A DNA stretch of 16,830 nucleotides from an uncultured Clostridia bacterium (GTDB lineage Bacteria; Bacillota; Clostridia; Oscillospirales; CAG-272). The notes under the pieces are model-generated. The model was not told where the DNA came from, made no database searches, and saw nothing but the letters and a program-made list of their open reading frames with translations. Location: assembly GCA_904501985.1 (NCBI GenBank), contig CAJGCT010000040.1:1-16830 (forward strand), written 5' to 3'. The stretch's first letter is position 1, and every line of letters begins with the position of its first letter. Positions 5,192-11,998 of the stretch are shown one piece after another. Made by a program: the position numbers and the translations under genes.

Positions 5192-6097
5192 ATGGCTGAT
5201 AACAGAAACAGCGTTTTCGGCACACGTCAAGGCATGGCACCGATAAACGGCTGCGGTGTTGTGATTGATACCTATCAGGTATTCGATTCCTGCCGTGACC
5301 GCGACTGCTTTGAGGACACCCGCGTATTCCTTGACGGACTTGGTCAGAGCGTAATTGAACATACGTCTCAGGTACGCACAAAATCCGCAGAGATATGCTC
5401 CTCCGCTATCTCCGTTGAGCCTGTACAGCTCTCACGCGGTTTTTACCGCATAACTGTACGCTTCTATGTTAAGCTTGAGCTTGAGGCCTGCGTTTGCCCC
5501 GGCAAAACTCAGTGCTTCACCGGTCTTGCGGTAGTGGAAAAATCCGTAGTCCTCTACGGCGGCGAAGGCTCTGTACACGTTTTCCGCTCAAACGCTCTCG
5601 GCGACAGCTTCTGCACCGCTCCCGCATGCGGTGAAGGCGGAAACAATCTTCCCATCGCGGTAGTTGAGACGGTAGACCCCGTAATCCTCGGCACGCGTGT
5701 GGTAGATACTCCCTCGGAGTGCTGCTGTTGCTGCTGCTGTGGGGATGTTCCCGCGGCACTTGGCGGAATGTTCGGCGACCTCTTGGATGAGGGAAGCAGA
5801 TATCTTGCGGTATCCCTCGGCTTCTTCTCGGTAATCCGCATCGAGCGTCCCGAGCAGTATCTCGTTAATGCAGTTGAATTCAGCGTTCCCGATAAGGAAT
5901 GCACCTGCAATGACACCGGTTCTCCCTGTGACGCATTCCGCAGAATGGCGTTCCCCATTGACGAATTTGCTCCCGGAAGAATTGCCGCAGTGCAGAACGG
6001 ATGCAATTCCGGCTGTGCACCGCACCACGGCGGTGCAGGTCGCATCGGCGGTACTGACAACGGCGACTGTGGCTGCTCCGGCACCGGTAAGCACTGA
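5192..6097 (+). CDS. cysteine-rich conserved protein with a seven-cysteine run, unknown function
   Basis: The function is not known. The 301-aa protein has no signal peptide and no membrane helix. Residues 20-60 (INGCGVVIDTYQVFDSCRDRDCFED) and 84-125 (FYRITVRFYVKLELEACVCPGKTQ) are beta-rich with paired cysteines. Residues 154-173 (PIAVVETVDPVILGTRVVD) lead into Cys177-183, seven cysteines in a row, encoded by a TGC/TGT tract at 5720-5740. A second beta-like part (RYLAVSLGFFSVIRIERPEQYLVNA) and a Gly/Cys-rich tail follow. I recall similar uncharacterised proteins in Clostridia. The Cys clusters and beta character would suit a cross-linked spore or envelope structural protein, which is inference. 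The ATG follows GGAAAGGATGG, and a strong terminator closes the unit. Confidence 0.8.
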   Translation: MADNRNSVFGTRQGMAPINGCGVVIDTYQVFDSCRDRDCFEDTRVFLDGLGQSVIEHTSQVRTKSAEICSSAISVEPVQLSRGFYRITVRFYVKLELEACVCPGKTQCFTGLAVVEKSVVLYGGEGSVHVFRSNALGDSFCTAPACGEGGNNLPIAVVETVDPVILGTRVVDTPSECCCCCCCGDVPAALGGMFGDLLDEGSRYLAVSLGFFSVIRIERPEQYLVNAVEFSVPDKECTCNDTGSPCDAFRRMAFPIDEFAPGRIAAVQNGCNSGCAPHHGGAGRIGGTDNGDCGCSGTGKH

Positions 6098-6105
6098 TTT
6101 TTTGG

Positions 6106-6140
6106 CGGCTGTCCCAAGCTTGGGACAGCCGTACTTTTTT
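6106..6140 (+). terminator. terminator of the Cys-rich gene
   Basis: A perfect 26-bp palindrome (6106-6131, CGGCTGTCCCAAG and its complement) begins 8 nt after the stop codon and is followed by TTTTTT (6135-6140). Confidence 0.9.
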
Positions 6141-6152
6141 ATAGGCAAGCAC

Positions 6153-6181
6153 TTGACTTTCCCCTGAAGATAATATATAAT
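6153..6181 (+). promoter_or_regulatory. sigma-A promoter of the PD-(D/E)XK-like gene
   Basis: TTGACT (6153-6158) and TATAAT (6176-6181) are 17 bp apart. The expected start is near 6188, leaving a leader of only about 26 nt. ACCGT (6185-6189) and ACGGT (6201-6205) form an inverted repeat across the start site, a possible operator. Confidence 0.85.
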
Positions 6182-6213
6182 GAAACCGTAATAAATTTAA
6201 ACGGTGCGGTAAT

Positions 6214-6978
6214 ATGATAACCAAAAATGAAATCGAGCGCTTTGTGGAGTGCTCCGCCAAGGCTCTCACATCACAGCATGAGCGAAACGGCATCGGTACG
6301 CTTGGAGAGCGTATGCTCCACCTCATTCTAAAAAACTTCTTCGAGCCGGATACCCACTGTCACGAACAAAAAGTGGGACGGTTTGTGGCGGACATCAAAA
6401 ACGCCGACGGTATCACGGAAATTCAGACCCGCGCATTCGGTTCAATGAGAAAGAAGCTTGCGGCATTTACAAAGGATCATCACGTTAACGTGGTGTTCCC
6501 AATATCCTCACAAAAATATATTATCAAAATAGACCCCGCCAGCGGCGAGCTTTCGGAGCGAAGAAAATCGCCAAAATGCGGCAAGCCGTGGGATATTTTA
6601 TATGAGCTGTACGCGCTTCGCCCCATAATGCCCCTTGACAACGTCACGTTCACTCTCGTTTTCCTCGAAATGGACGAGTTCCGCGTTGCTTCCGGCAAAA
6701 GTGTTGGCAGACGACGCGGTGCTGTGCGCTATGAGCGCATACCGACGTCACTTGTTGATATAATGGTGCTTAAAACGCCTGAGGATATGAAACAGCTCAT
6801 CCCACCGGATTTAGGCGACAGCTTCAGTGCGGCGGAGTTTGCAAAAGCCGCAAAAATGACACCGCGTACCGCTGGATATGCTATTCGCACGCTTGTTTCT
6901 CTCGGCGTAATCGAGCATACGGAAACAAAAGGAAAAGCATATATATACACTAAAGTCGGGGATGCGGTACAAGTGTGA
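6214..6978 (+). CDS. PD-(D/E)XK nuclease-fold-like protein with C-terminal winged-helix-like part
   Basis: The N-terminal half has a nuclease-like pattern: GTLGERMLHLILKNFFEPD (Glu32), GRFVADIKNADG (Asp60), then EIQTR (Glu69, Gln71). This is the E...D...ExQ order of PD-(D/E)XK enzymes, with Gln in place of the catalytic Lys. RKKLAAF follows, then a beta strand VNVVFPI. Residues about 200-250 (DSFSAAEFAKAAKMTPRTAGYAIRTLVSLGVIEHTETKGKAYIYT) read as a winged helix. The 254-aa protein resembles an uncharacterised family I recall as common in Clostridia and annotated as DUF8091; I am not certain of that number. The ribosome binding site is weak (GGTGCGG). It is a single-gene unit with its own promoter and terminator. 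DNA binding or restriction-like activity is inference. Confidence 0.75.
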   Translation: MITKNEIERFVECSAKALTSQHERNGIGTLGERMLHLILKNFFEPDTHCHEQKVGRFVADIKNADGITEIQTRAFGSMRKKLAAFTKDHHVNVVFPISSQKYIIKIDPASGELSERRKSPKCGKPWDILYELYALRPIMPLDNVTFTLVFLEMDEFRVASGKSVGRRRGAVRYERIPTSLVDIMVLKTPEDMKQLIPPDLGDSFSAAEFAKAAKMTPRTAGYAIRTLVSLGVIEHTETKGKAYIYTKVGDAVQV

Positions 6979-7037
6979 CAAATATACTGCGTTTATCCCC
7001 AGAATAAATAAAACACGGTGGTACTACGCCGTCTTAC

Positions 7038-7071
7038 AAAAAGGACAGAGCTTGAAGTCTCTGTCCTTTTT
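7038..7071. terminator. bidirectional terminator between the nuclease-like gene and feoB
   Basis: AAAAAGGACAGAG (7038-7050) and CTCTGTCCTTTTT (7059-7071) form a perfect 13-bp stem with an 8-nt loop. The A and T tracts allow termination in both directions between convergent genes. The core GGACAGAG recurs in the terminator at 14654. A further small hairpin, TGTGGT-CAAT-ACCACA, lies at 7102-7117. Confidence 0.9.
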
Positions 7072-7143
7072 GGCATATACTTAATACAATTACTGTGCCT
7101 TATTGTGTGGTCAATACCACATAAAACAACGACCTTACAGATT

Positions 7144-9174
7144 TCACCAAAAGAGCCTCGCCACAGCGGCAGTGATCGCGCACAGCACAATACCTATGAT
7201 CGTCGGAATAATCATGGACAAAAACGCCATAAAAACGCTTCCTGTCTCTTTTTTCACCGTAAGCACCGTGGTGGAGCACGGGAAATGAAAGAGAGTCATT
7301 ATAATCATGTTAACAAAAGTCAGCGATGTCCAACCGTTTGATATAAGCACATCCAAAGTTCCCACATCGCCGCCTATACTGCCGGACGCAGTATAGCACA
7401 TCACCGCAAGGGGCAAAACTATCTCGTTTGCAGGGAATCCTAAGATAAACGCGCACAGTATCACCCCGTCAAGTCCCAATATCCGTCCAAGTGGATCAAG
7501 TGCGCCGCAGATGTGAGACAGAAGCGTAATATCGCCTACAGTAACATTGGCAAGAAGCCATATTATAAGTCCGGCCGGTGCCGCCACCGCCGCCGCACGT
7601 CCGAGGACGAAAAGGGTGCGGTCAAAAACAGACCTGACGATCACTTTCCCGATCTGCGGACGGCGGTATGGGGGAAGCTCAAGGGTGAAGCTTGAGGGCG
7701 TGCCGCGAAGAAGGGTAAGCGATAAAATTTTTGATACCGCAAGGGTCGCAAGCACACCGAGAAGAATGGCGGCAGTCATGATAACAGCTCCCCACGTACC
7801 GCCGCCTCCGGCACAGAGCAGCGCGGACACGGTTATAAGAATGGGGAATCGCCCGTTGCAGGGCATGAAATTGTTTGTGAGAATGGCTATCATCCGTTCT
7901 CTCGGAGAATCTATAATGCGGCATCCCACAACACCTGCCGCGTTGCATCCAAGTCCCATGCACATGGTGAGTGCCTGCTTTCCGCAAGCACCGGACCTTG
8001 ACAGTGCGCCGTCAAGATTAAAGGCTATGCGCCCAAGCAGACCGAAATCCTCCATAAGCGTAAACAGCGGAAAAAATATTGCCATTGGCGGAAGCATTAC
8101 CGAAATCACGCGAAACAGCGTGCGAAGCATACCGCATACAAGCAGCTCGCGGAGCATTTCCGGAAGCGGTGATGCGGCATCATAGAGAAATCGCTCCAAG
8201 CGGTCAAATCCCGACTGAAGTAAGGCTGAGGGATAATTCGACCCGACGATAGTAAGCCAGAATATGCCTGCAAGCATCAAAAGCATGATGGGGACTGACA
8301 GGAAGCGGTGAGTTATCACACGGTCTATCATTCTGTCACGCCTTGTATATCCGGCGCGGTAGGTGCACAGCTCGGAATTGCCGTTCTCACACTTTACAAC
8401 GTCACAGGCTATCCCCTCGGCGGCAATTATGGGACGTGTAAGCAGCATTTCGGAGAAATCTCCGTCATACTCTGCATGGCACCGTGACAGAGCTTCCACA
8501 ACTGCATCATCCCCACTATCTGAAAGCCATGATTCAATAACATCCCCACGGGAATACCCATTTTCGCGAAGCGCATCAAGCTCATTTTCTACAAACTCGG
8601 GATATATCGGCTGACGGCTGTTTTTTTCTTTCAAAGATGGATTTTTCACGGTTTTACAAAGCTCGGAAAGTCCCAAACCGCTCCTTGCGGAGACTCCCAC
8701 CGAGGTAAATCCCGTAAGCTTTGTGAGAAGCGCGGTATCAACGCTTATTCCCCGTTTTTCGGCTTCGTCCATGAAGTTTACGCAAATTATTAAATTTTCG
8801 CAAAACTCCGATATCTGAAAAGCAAGGGACAGTCCGCCCTCAATGCAAAGCGCGTCACATACCACGATAACGGCATCGGCGTCGCCGTTTTTTATAAAAT
8901 CCTTTGCAACCTCTTCCTCAGGTGAATGGGCGCGGATGGAATATGTTCCGGGAAGATCCACAAACGTGATATTCTCACGCTGTGACACACCTACGGCTGT
9001 GGCAACGGTTTTTCCCGTCCAATTCCCCGTGTGCTGCTTCATTCCGGTGAGAGCGTTGAAAATACTGCTTTTGCCAACGTTGGGATTACCGGCAAGAGCG
9101 GCAGTGTAACCGTCACCCTTTTTGACACGCTCTCGTACCGCACCAAATCCCGTGGAGCTGTTCGTTAAACCCAT
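7144..9174 (-). CDS. feoB: Ferrous iron transport protein B
   Basis: FeoB is the membrane transporter for Fe(II), with a cytosolic G domain. The P loop GNPNVGKSS is at residues 29-37, the G2-region Thr lies in GNWTGKTVATA, G3 is DLPG (73-76) and G4 is NFMD. The membrane part has the two gate repeats; one reads GLGCNAAGVVGCRIIDSPRERMIAILTN in pieces and is followed by FMPCNGRFPIL, the clostridial form of the family's GxGCN and F-x-x-C-x-x-R-x-P motifs. The protein ends with a hydrophobic helix (IIPTIIGIVLCAITAAVARLFW). At 676 aa it is of usual length for Firmicutes. The ATG overlaps the feoA stop by 10 bp and has no separate ribosome binding site, so translation is probably coupled. Confidence 0.95.
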   Translation of the reverse strand: MGLTNSSTGFGAVRERVKKGDGYTAALAGNPNVGKSSIFNALTGMKQHTGNWTGKTVATAVGVSQRENITFVDLPGTYSIRAHSPEEEVAKDFIKNGDADAVIVVCDALCIEGGLSLAFQISEFCENLIICVNFMDEAEKRGISVDTALLTKLTGFTSVGVSARSGLGLSELCKTVKNPSLKEKNSRQPIYPEFVENELDALRENGYSRGDVIESWLSDSGDDAVVEALSRCHAEYDGDFSEMLLTRPIIAAEGIACDVVKCENGNSELCTYRAGYTRRDRMIDRVITHRFLSVPIMLLMLAGIFWLTIVGSNYPSALLQSGFDRLERFLYDAASPLPEMLRELLVCGMLRTLFRVISVMLPPMAIFFPLFTLMEDFGLLGRIAFNLDGALSRSGACGKQALTMCMGLGCNAAGVVGCRIIDSPRERMIAILTNNFMPCNGRFPILITVSALLCAGGGGTWGAVIMTAAILLGVLATLAVSKILSLTLLRGTPSSFTLELPPYRRPQIGKVIVRSVFDRTLFVLGRAAAVAAPAGLIIWLLANVTVGDITLLSHICGALDPLGRILGLDGVILCAFILGFPANEIVLPLAVMCYTASGSIGGDVGTLDVLISNGWTSLTFVNMIIMTLFHFPCSTTVLTVKKETGSVFMAFLSMIIPTIIGIVLCAITAAVARLFW

Positions 9175-9431
9175 TTTTTATACTGTGAACAGCACCGCGA
9201 CGGAATGCGCTGAACGCAGACGCACCTTGCATCCGAATTTCGCAGGGCAATCACCGAGCCGCGCACAAGATATGCTCCCGGTCCGCCAAGGGGTGCTCTT
9301 GCAACACACTCAACCTTCGTTCCGCCGATAAAACCAAGGTCAAAGAGTCTCTGTCTTATTTCCGATGAACCTATTTTATTTATAAATGCCGCCTCACCCG
9401 GCACAAGATCTGATAAGTAAGAAATTTTCAT
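9165..9431 (-). CDS. feoA: Ferrous iron transport protein A
   Basis: FeoA is the small cytoplasmic SH3-like partner of FeoB. The 88-aa product has the family pattern: LSDLVPGEAAFINKIG, then RQRLFDLGFIGGTKVECVARAPLGGP, then YLVRGSVIALRNSDARCVCV. I chose the ATG at 9431 because the family starts at this point. Upstream is AGAGGTGATG, a very good anti-SD match that runs into the ATG itself, an unusually short spacing. The frame stays open 34 codons further to an ATG at 9533, but those residues do not look like FeoA. It is co-transcribed with feoB and divergent from the aspS operon. I saw no clear promoter or Fur/DtxR box in the 125 bp before it. Confidence 0.88.
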   Translation of the reverse strand: MKISYLSDLVPGEAAFINKIGSSEIRQRLFDLGFIGGTKVECVARAPLGGPGAYLVRGSVIALRNSDARCVCVQRIPSRCCSQYKKWV

Positions 9432-9555
9432 CACCTCTGTACAGTATATGGCGGCGATTCCACGGGTGTGATAGAGTCTCAAAGCACGTCGGATTTTATC
9501 GGAAATAAACGAATTTTTGTGATTTACAATCATAAAGATTACCGCAAATTTACTC

Positions 9556-9584
9556 TTGACAAATGACCTTTACTGTGATACAAT
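9556..9584 (+). promoter_or_regulatory. sigma-A promoter of the aspS-gatCAB operon
   Basis: TTGACA (9556-9561) and TACAAT (9579-9584) are 17 bp apart. The predicted start is near 9591, at the 5' side of the T-box leader. Confidence 0.9.
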
Positions 9585-9590
9585 ATAAGA

Positions 9591-9844
9591 GTGAAAAGCT
9601 TTGATGGAACGAGTAACGCGGTGTACAGTCTAAAGAGAGCCGTTGACGGTGGAAATACGGCGTCGGTCTCTGCGTGAAAAACACTCCGGAGCTTGCGGAA
9701 GAACGCCACGTCTTGACGGTGGCTATTAGAACCGCACGTTTGCCGCGTAAAGGCGTAATTAAGGTGGATCTTATTTTAAGATCAATTTGGGTGGTATCGC
9801 GGAAGTTGTCTTTCGTCCCATGTGCGGACGGGGGGCAATTTTTT
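9591..9844 (+). promoter_or_regulatory. T-box riboswitch, Asn (AAC) specifier, before aspS-gatCAB
   Basis: The leader has the T-box layout. Stem I is closed by AAGCTTTG (9596-9603) with CGGAGCTT (9687-9694). AGTA is at 9612-9615, and the helix ACGC/GCGT (9616-9619/9672-9675) lies above the specifier loop. The 3' side of that loop, 9676-9683, reads GAAAAACA; the triplet before the last purine is AAC (9680-9682), an Asn codon. The T-box core GGGTGGTATCGCGG (9789-9802) gives the bulge TGGTATC, a one-base variant of TGGTACC. Antiterminator: TGGG (9788-9791) with CCCA (9817-9820) and 9799-9805 with 9810-9816. Competing terminator: 9806-9818 with 9826-9838, 13 bp including G-U pairs, then six T. 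Uncharged tRNA-Asn is therefore expected to allow readthrough. Confidence 0.9.
9806..9844 (+). terminator. regulated terminator of the T-box
   Basis: TTGTCTTTCGTCC (9806-9818) pairs with GGACGGGGGGCAA (9826-9838) through a 7-nt loop, followed by TTTTTT (9839-9844). Its 5' arm shares bases with the antiterminator, so the two are exclusive. Confidence 0.85.
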
Positions 9845-9924
9845 GTTTGTCCCGAAAATGCGCCGCACACAGCATTTCGAACTTTATATCAAAAATAAAA
9901 TCTTTATTTCGGAGGATGAAACCC

Positions 9925-11655
9925 ATGTTACGAACTCATACTTGTAATGAGCTTACCAAGGCTCACATCGGCGAGAATGTAACTCTCACCGGCTGGATCG
10001 ACACCGTGCGCGACCACGGAGGCGTACTTTTCGTTGACCTTCGCGACCACTACGGAATCACTCAGATCGTCGTAAACGACGACAAAATGATTGCCGGTAT
10101 GCCCAAGGAGACCGTTATTCTCGTTGAGGGAAATGTTACCGAGCGTGACGCCGAAACCGTAAACCCCAAGCTTGCAACAGGTCTTATCGAGGTAAGAGCT
10201 TCCAAGGTGGAGGTTCTCGGTCCCTGCCAGCTTGGACTTCCCTTTGAGATCGATGCTTCCACCGAGACCCGTGAGGAAGTACGTCTCAAATACCGCTATC
10301 TTGACCTTAGAAACAGAAAAATACACGACAATATCGTGCTTCGTTCAAAGATCCTTTCCTACCTCCGTTCACAGATGGAGGAGATGGGATTCCTTGAGAT
10401 ACAGACTCCTATTCTCACCGCATCCTCTCCCGAGGGCGCACGTGACTATCTCGTGCCCAGCCGCAAGCACAAGGGCAAATTCTATGCTCTTCCCCAAGCA
10501 CCTCAGCAGTTCAAGCAGCTCCTTATGACCTCCGGCTTTGACCGTTACTTCCAGATCGCTCCCTGCTTTCGTGATGAGGACGCGCGTCAGGACAGATCTC
10601 CCGGAGAATTCTATCAGCTTGACTTTGAGATGTCCTTTGCAACTCAGGAGGACGTTTTCGCTGTTGCGGAAAAGGTAGTATACAACACCTTCAAGAAATT
10701 CTCTGAAAAGCCTGTATCCGAGCCGCCCTTCAAGCGCATCACCTTCGCCGATTCCATGCTTAAGTACGGTACAGATAAGCCTGACCTCAGAAATCCCCTT
10801 ATCATTCAGGACCTCTCCGAATTTTTCGCAGGAATCGACTTCCCGCTCTTCAAGGGCAAGCCTGTTCGCGGTATCGTTGCAAACTGTGCAGGACGCTCCA
10901 AGAAATTCTTTGAGGACTCCCTCAAATACGCTCTTGAGATCGGCATGAAGGGCCTTGGCTACCTTACCCTTAACGGAGATGAGTTCAAGGGTCCTATCGC
11001 TAAGTTCCTCACCCCCGAAAAGCGTGACGAGCTTGTAAATCTCTGCGGAATCAAGGACGGCGAGACCGTATTCTTCATCTGCGACGCTATATCCGTTGTA
11101 AACAAGCTTGCAGGCGAGATCAGAACCTGGCTCGGCGAAACCCTTGATATCATAAATAAAGACTCCTTCGAGTTCTGCTTCATCGTTGACTTCCCCATGT
11201 ACGAGCTTAACGAGGAAACAGGCAAGATCGACTTTACACACAACCCCTTCTCTATGCCTCAGGGCGGTATGGACGCGCTTCTTAATAAAGACCCGCTTGA
11301 AATATTCGCTTACCAGTACGACATCGTGTGCAACGGCGTCGAGCTGTCCTCCGGCGCGGTTCGAAACCACAATCCCGAAATCATGCGCAAGGCATTCGAG
11401 ATCGCAGGCTACGGCGAGGAAGACCTCAAGGCGAAGTTCGGTGCACTCTACACCGCATTCTCCTTCGGTGCTCCCCCCCATGCAGGTATGGCACCCGGCG
11501 TTGACCGCATGATCATGCTTATCGCAGGCGAGGAGACCATCCGCGACGTTATCGCATTCCCGCTTAACGGAAACGCACAGGACCTCATGATGGGCGCGCC
11601 CGGTGAAGTAACCGAGCTTCAGCTCCGCGAAGTACACATCAAGGTACGCGACTGA
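9925..11655 (+). CDS. aspS: Aspartyl-tRNA synthetase, probably non-discriminating
   Basis: This is a bacterial-type class II AspRS of 576 aa. It has the N-terminal OB fold (VTLTGWIDTVRDHGGVLFVDLRD), motif 2 (RYFQIAPCFRDEDARQDR, about 207-224), the GAD insertion, and motif 3 (GMAPGVDR, to Arg528) with the typical IRDVIAFP ending. His31 in the VRDHGG stretch is the residue linked in Pseudomonas AspRS to loose recognition of tRNA-Asp and tRNA-Asn. With gatCAB downstream and an Asn T-box upstream, this suggests it charges both tRNAs with Asp. I chose the ATG at 9925, 9 nt after GGAGG (9911-9915); the ATG at 9916 touches that site, and the open frame upstream is only T-box RNA. Confidence 0.96.
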   Translation: MLRTHTCNELTKAHIGENVTLTGWIDTVRDHGGVLFVDLRDHYGITQIVVNDDKMIAGMPKETVILVEGNVTERDAETVNPKLATGLIEVRASKVEVLGPCQLGLPFEIDASTETREEVRLKYRYLDLRNRKIHDNIVLRSKILSYLRSQMEEMGFLEIQTPILTASSPEGARDYLVPSRKHKGKFYALPQAPQQFKQLLMTSGFDRYFQIAPCFRDEDARQDRSPGEFYQLDFEMSFATQEDVFAVAEKVVYNTFKKFSEKPVSEPPFKRITFADSMLKYGTDKPDLRNPLIIQDLSEFFAGIDFPLFKGKPVRGIVANCAGRSKKFFEDSLKYALEIGMKGLGYLTLNGDEFKGPIAKFLTPEKRDELVNLCGIKDGETVFFICDAISVVNKLAGEIRTWLGETLDIINKDSFEFCFIVDFPMYELNEETGKIDFTHNPFSMPQGGMDALLNKDPLEIFAYQYDIVCNGVELSSGAVRNHNPEIMRKAFEIAGYGEEDLKAKFGALYTAFSFGAPPHAGMAPGVDRMIMLIAGEETIRDVIAFPLNGNAQDLMMGAPGEVTELQLREVHIKVRD

Positions 11656-11696
11656 TAACACGAACAATTATTCCAAGTAACGAAAGGATCAAAGCA

Positions 11697-11987
11697 ATGC
11701 TTATTACAGATAAAGAATCCTTTGCACGGCTTTGCAGGCTGAATCAGCTCCGTCTTACGGAGGCTGAAGAAGCGGCAGTGCTGGAATTTTTCAAATCTAA
11801 GAACGAAGAATTTGCCGTTCTTGATAAGATTGATACAGAAAATACAGAGCGCATGGTACACGTTATGCCAATGGAAACCGTGGTACGCGAGGATAAGATG
11901 ATAAAGCTCTTCACCCGTGATGAGCTTCAGGCATCCGCCCCCGAATCCTACGACGGATATTGGCAAGTGCCCCGTCTTGTGGAATAA
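11697..11987 (+). CDS. gatC: Asp-tRNA(Asn)/Glu-tRNA(Gln) amidotransferase subunit C
   Basis: GatC is the small belt subunit that links GatA and GatB in the GatCAB amidotransferase. The 96-aa product has the expected helix pair at the start (FARLCRLNQLRLTEAEEAAVLEFF), then DKIDTENTERMVHVMPM, and the C-terminal V-R-E-D...L...APESYDGYWQVPRLVE pattern of the family. It starts with ATG after AAAGGA, 41 bp after aspS, and ends 11 bp before the next start, whose AGGAGG overlaps this gap. Nothing in it looks degenerate, so the GatA contact surface seems to be kept. Confidence 0.93.
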   Translation: MLITDKESFARLCRLNQLRLTEAEEAAVLEFFKSKNEEFAVLDKIDTENTERMVHVMPMETVVREDKMIKLFTRDELQASAPESYDGYWQVPRLVE

Positions 11988-11998
11988 GGAGGTTTAGA

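Noticed and set aside
5554..6148. overlapping frames antisense to the Cys-rich gene
   Set aside because: Low-complexity shadows (Gln run opposite the TGC tract) without ribosome binding sites.
9787..9924. 46-codon N-terminal extension of aspS
   Set aside because: It translates the T-box antiterminator/terminator RNA; the family start and the GGAGG site fit the ATG at 9925.
10369..11667. 432-codon open frame antisense to aspS
   Set aside because: A shadow of the strong codon bias of aspS, with no start signals and no recognisable protein; aspS itself is certain.
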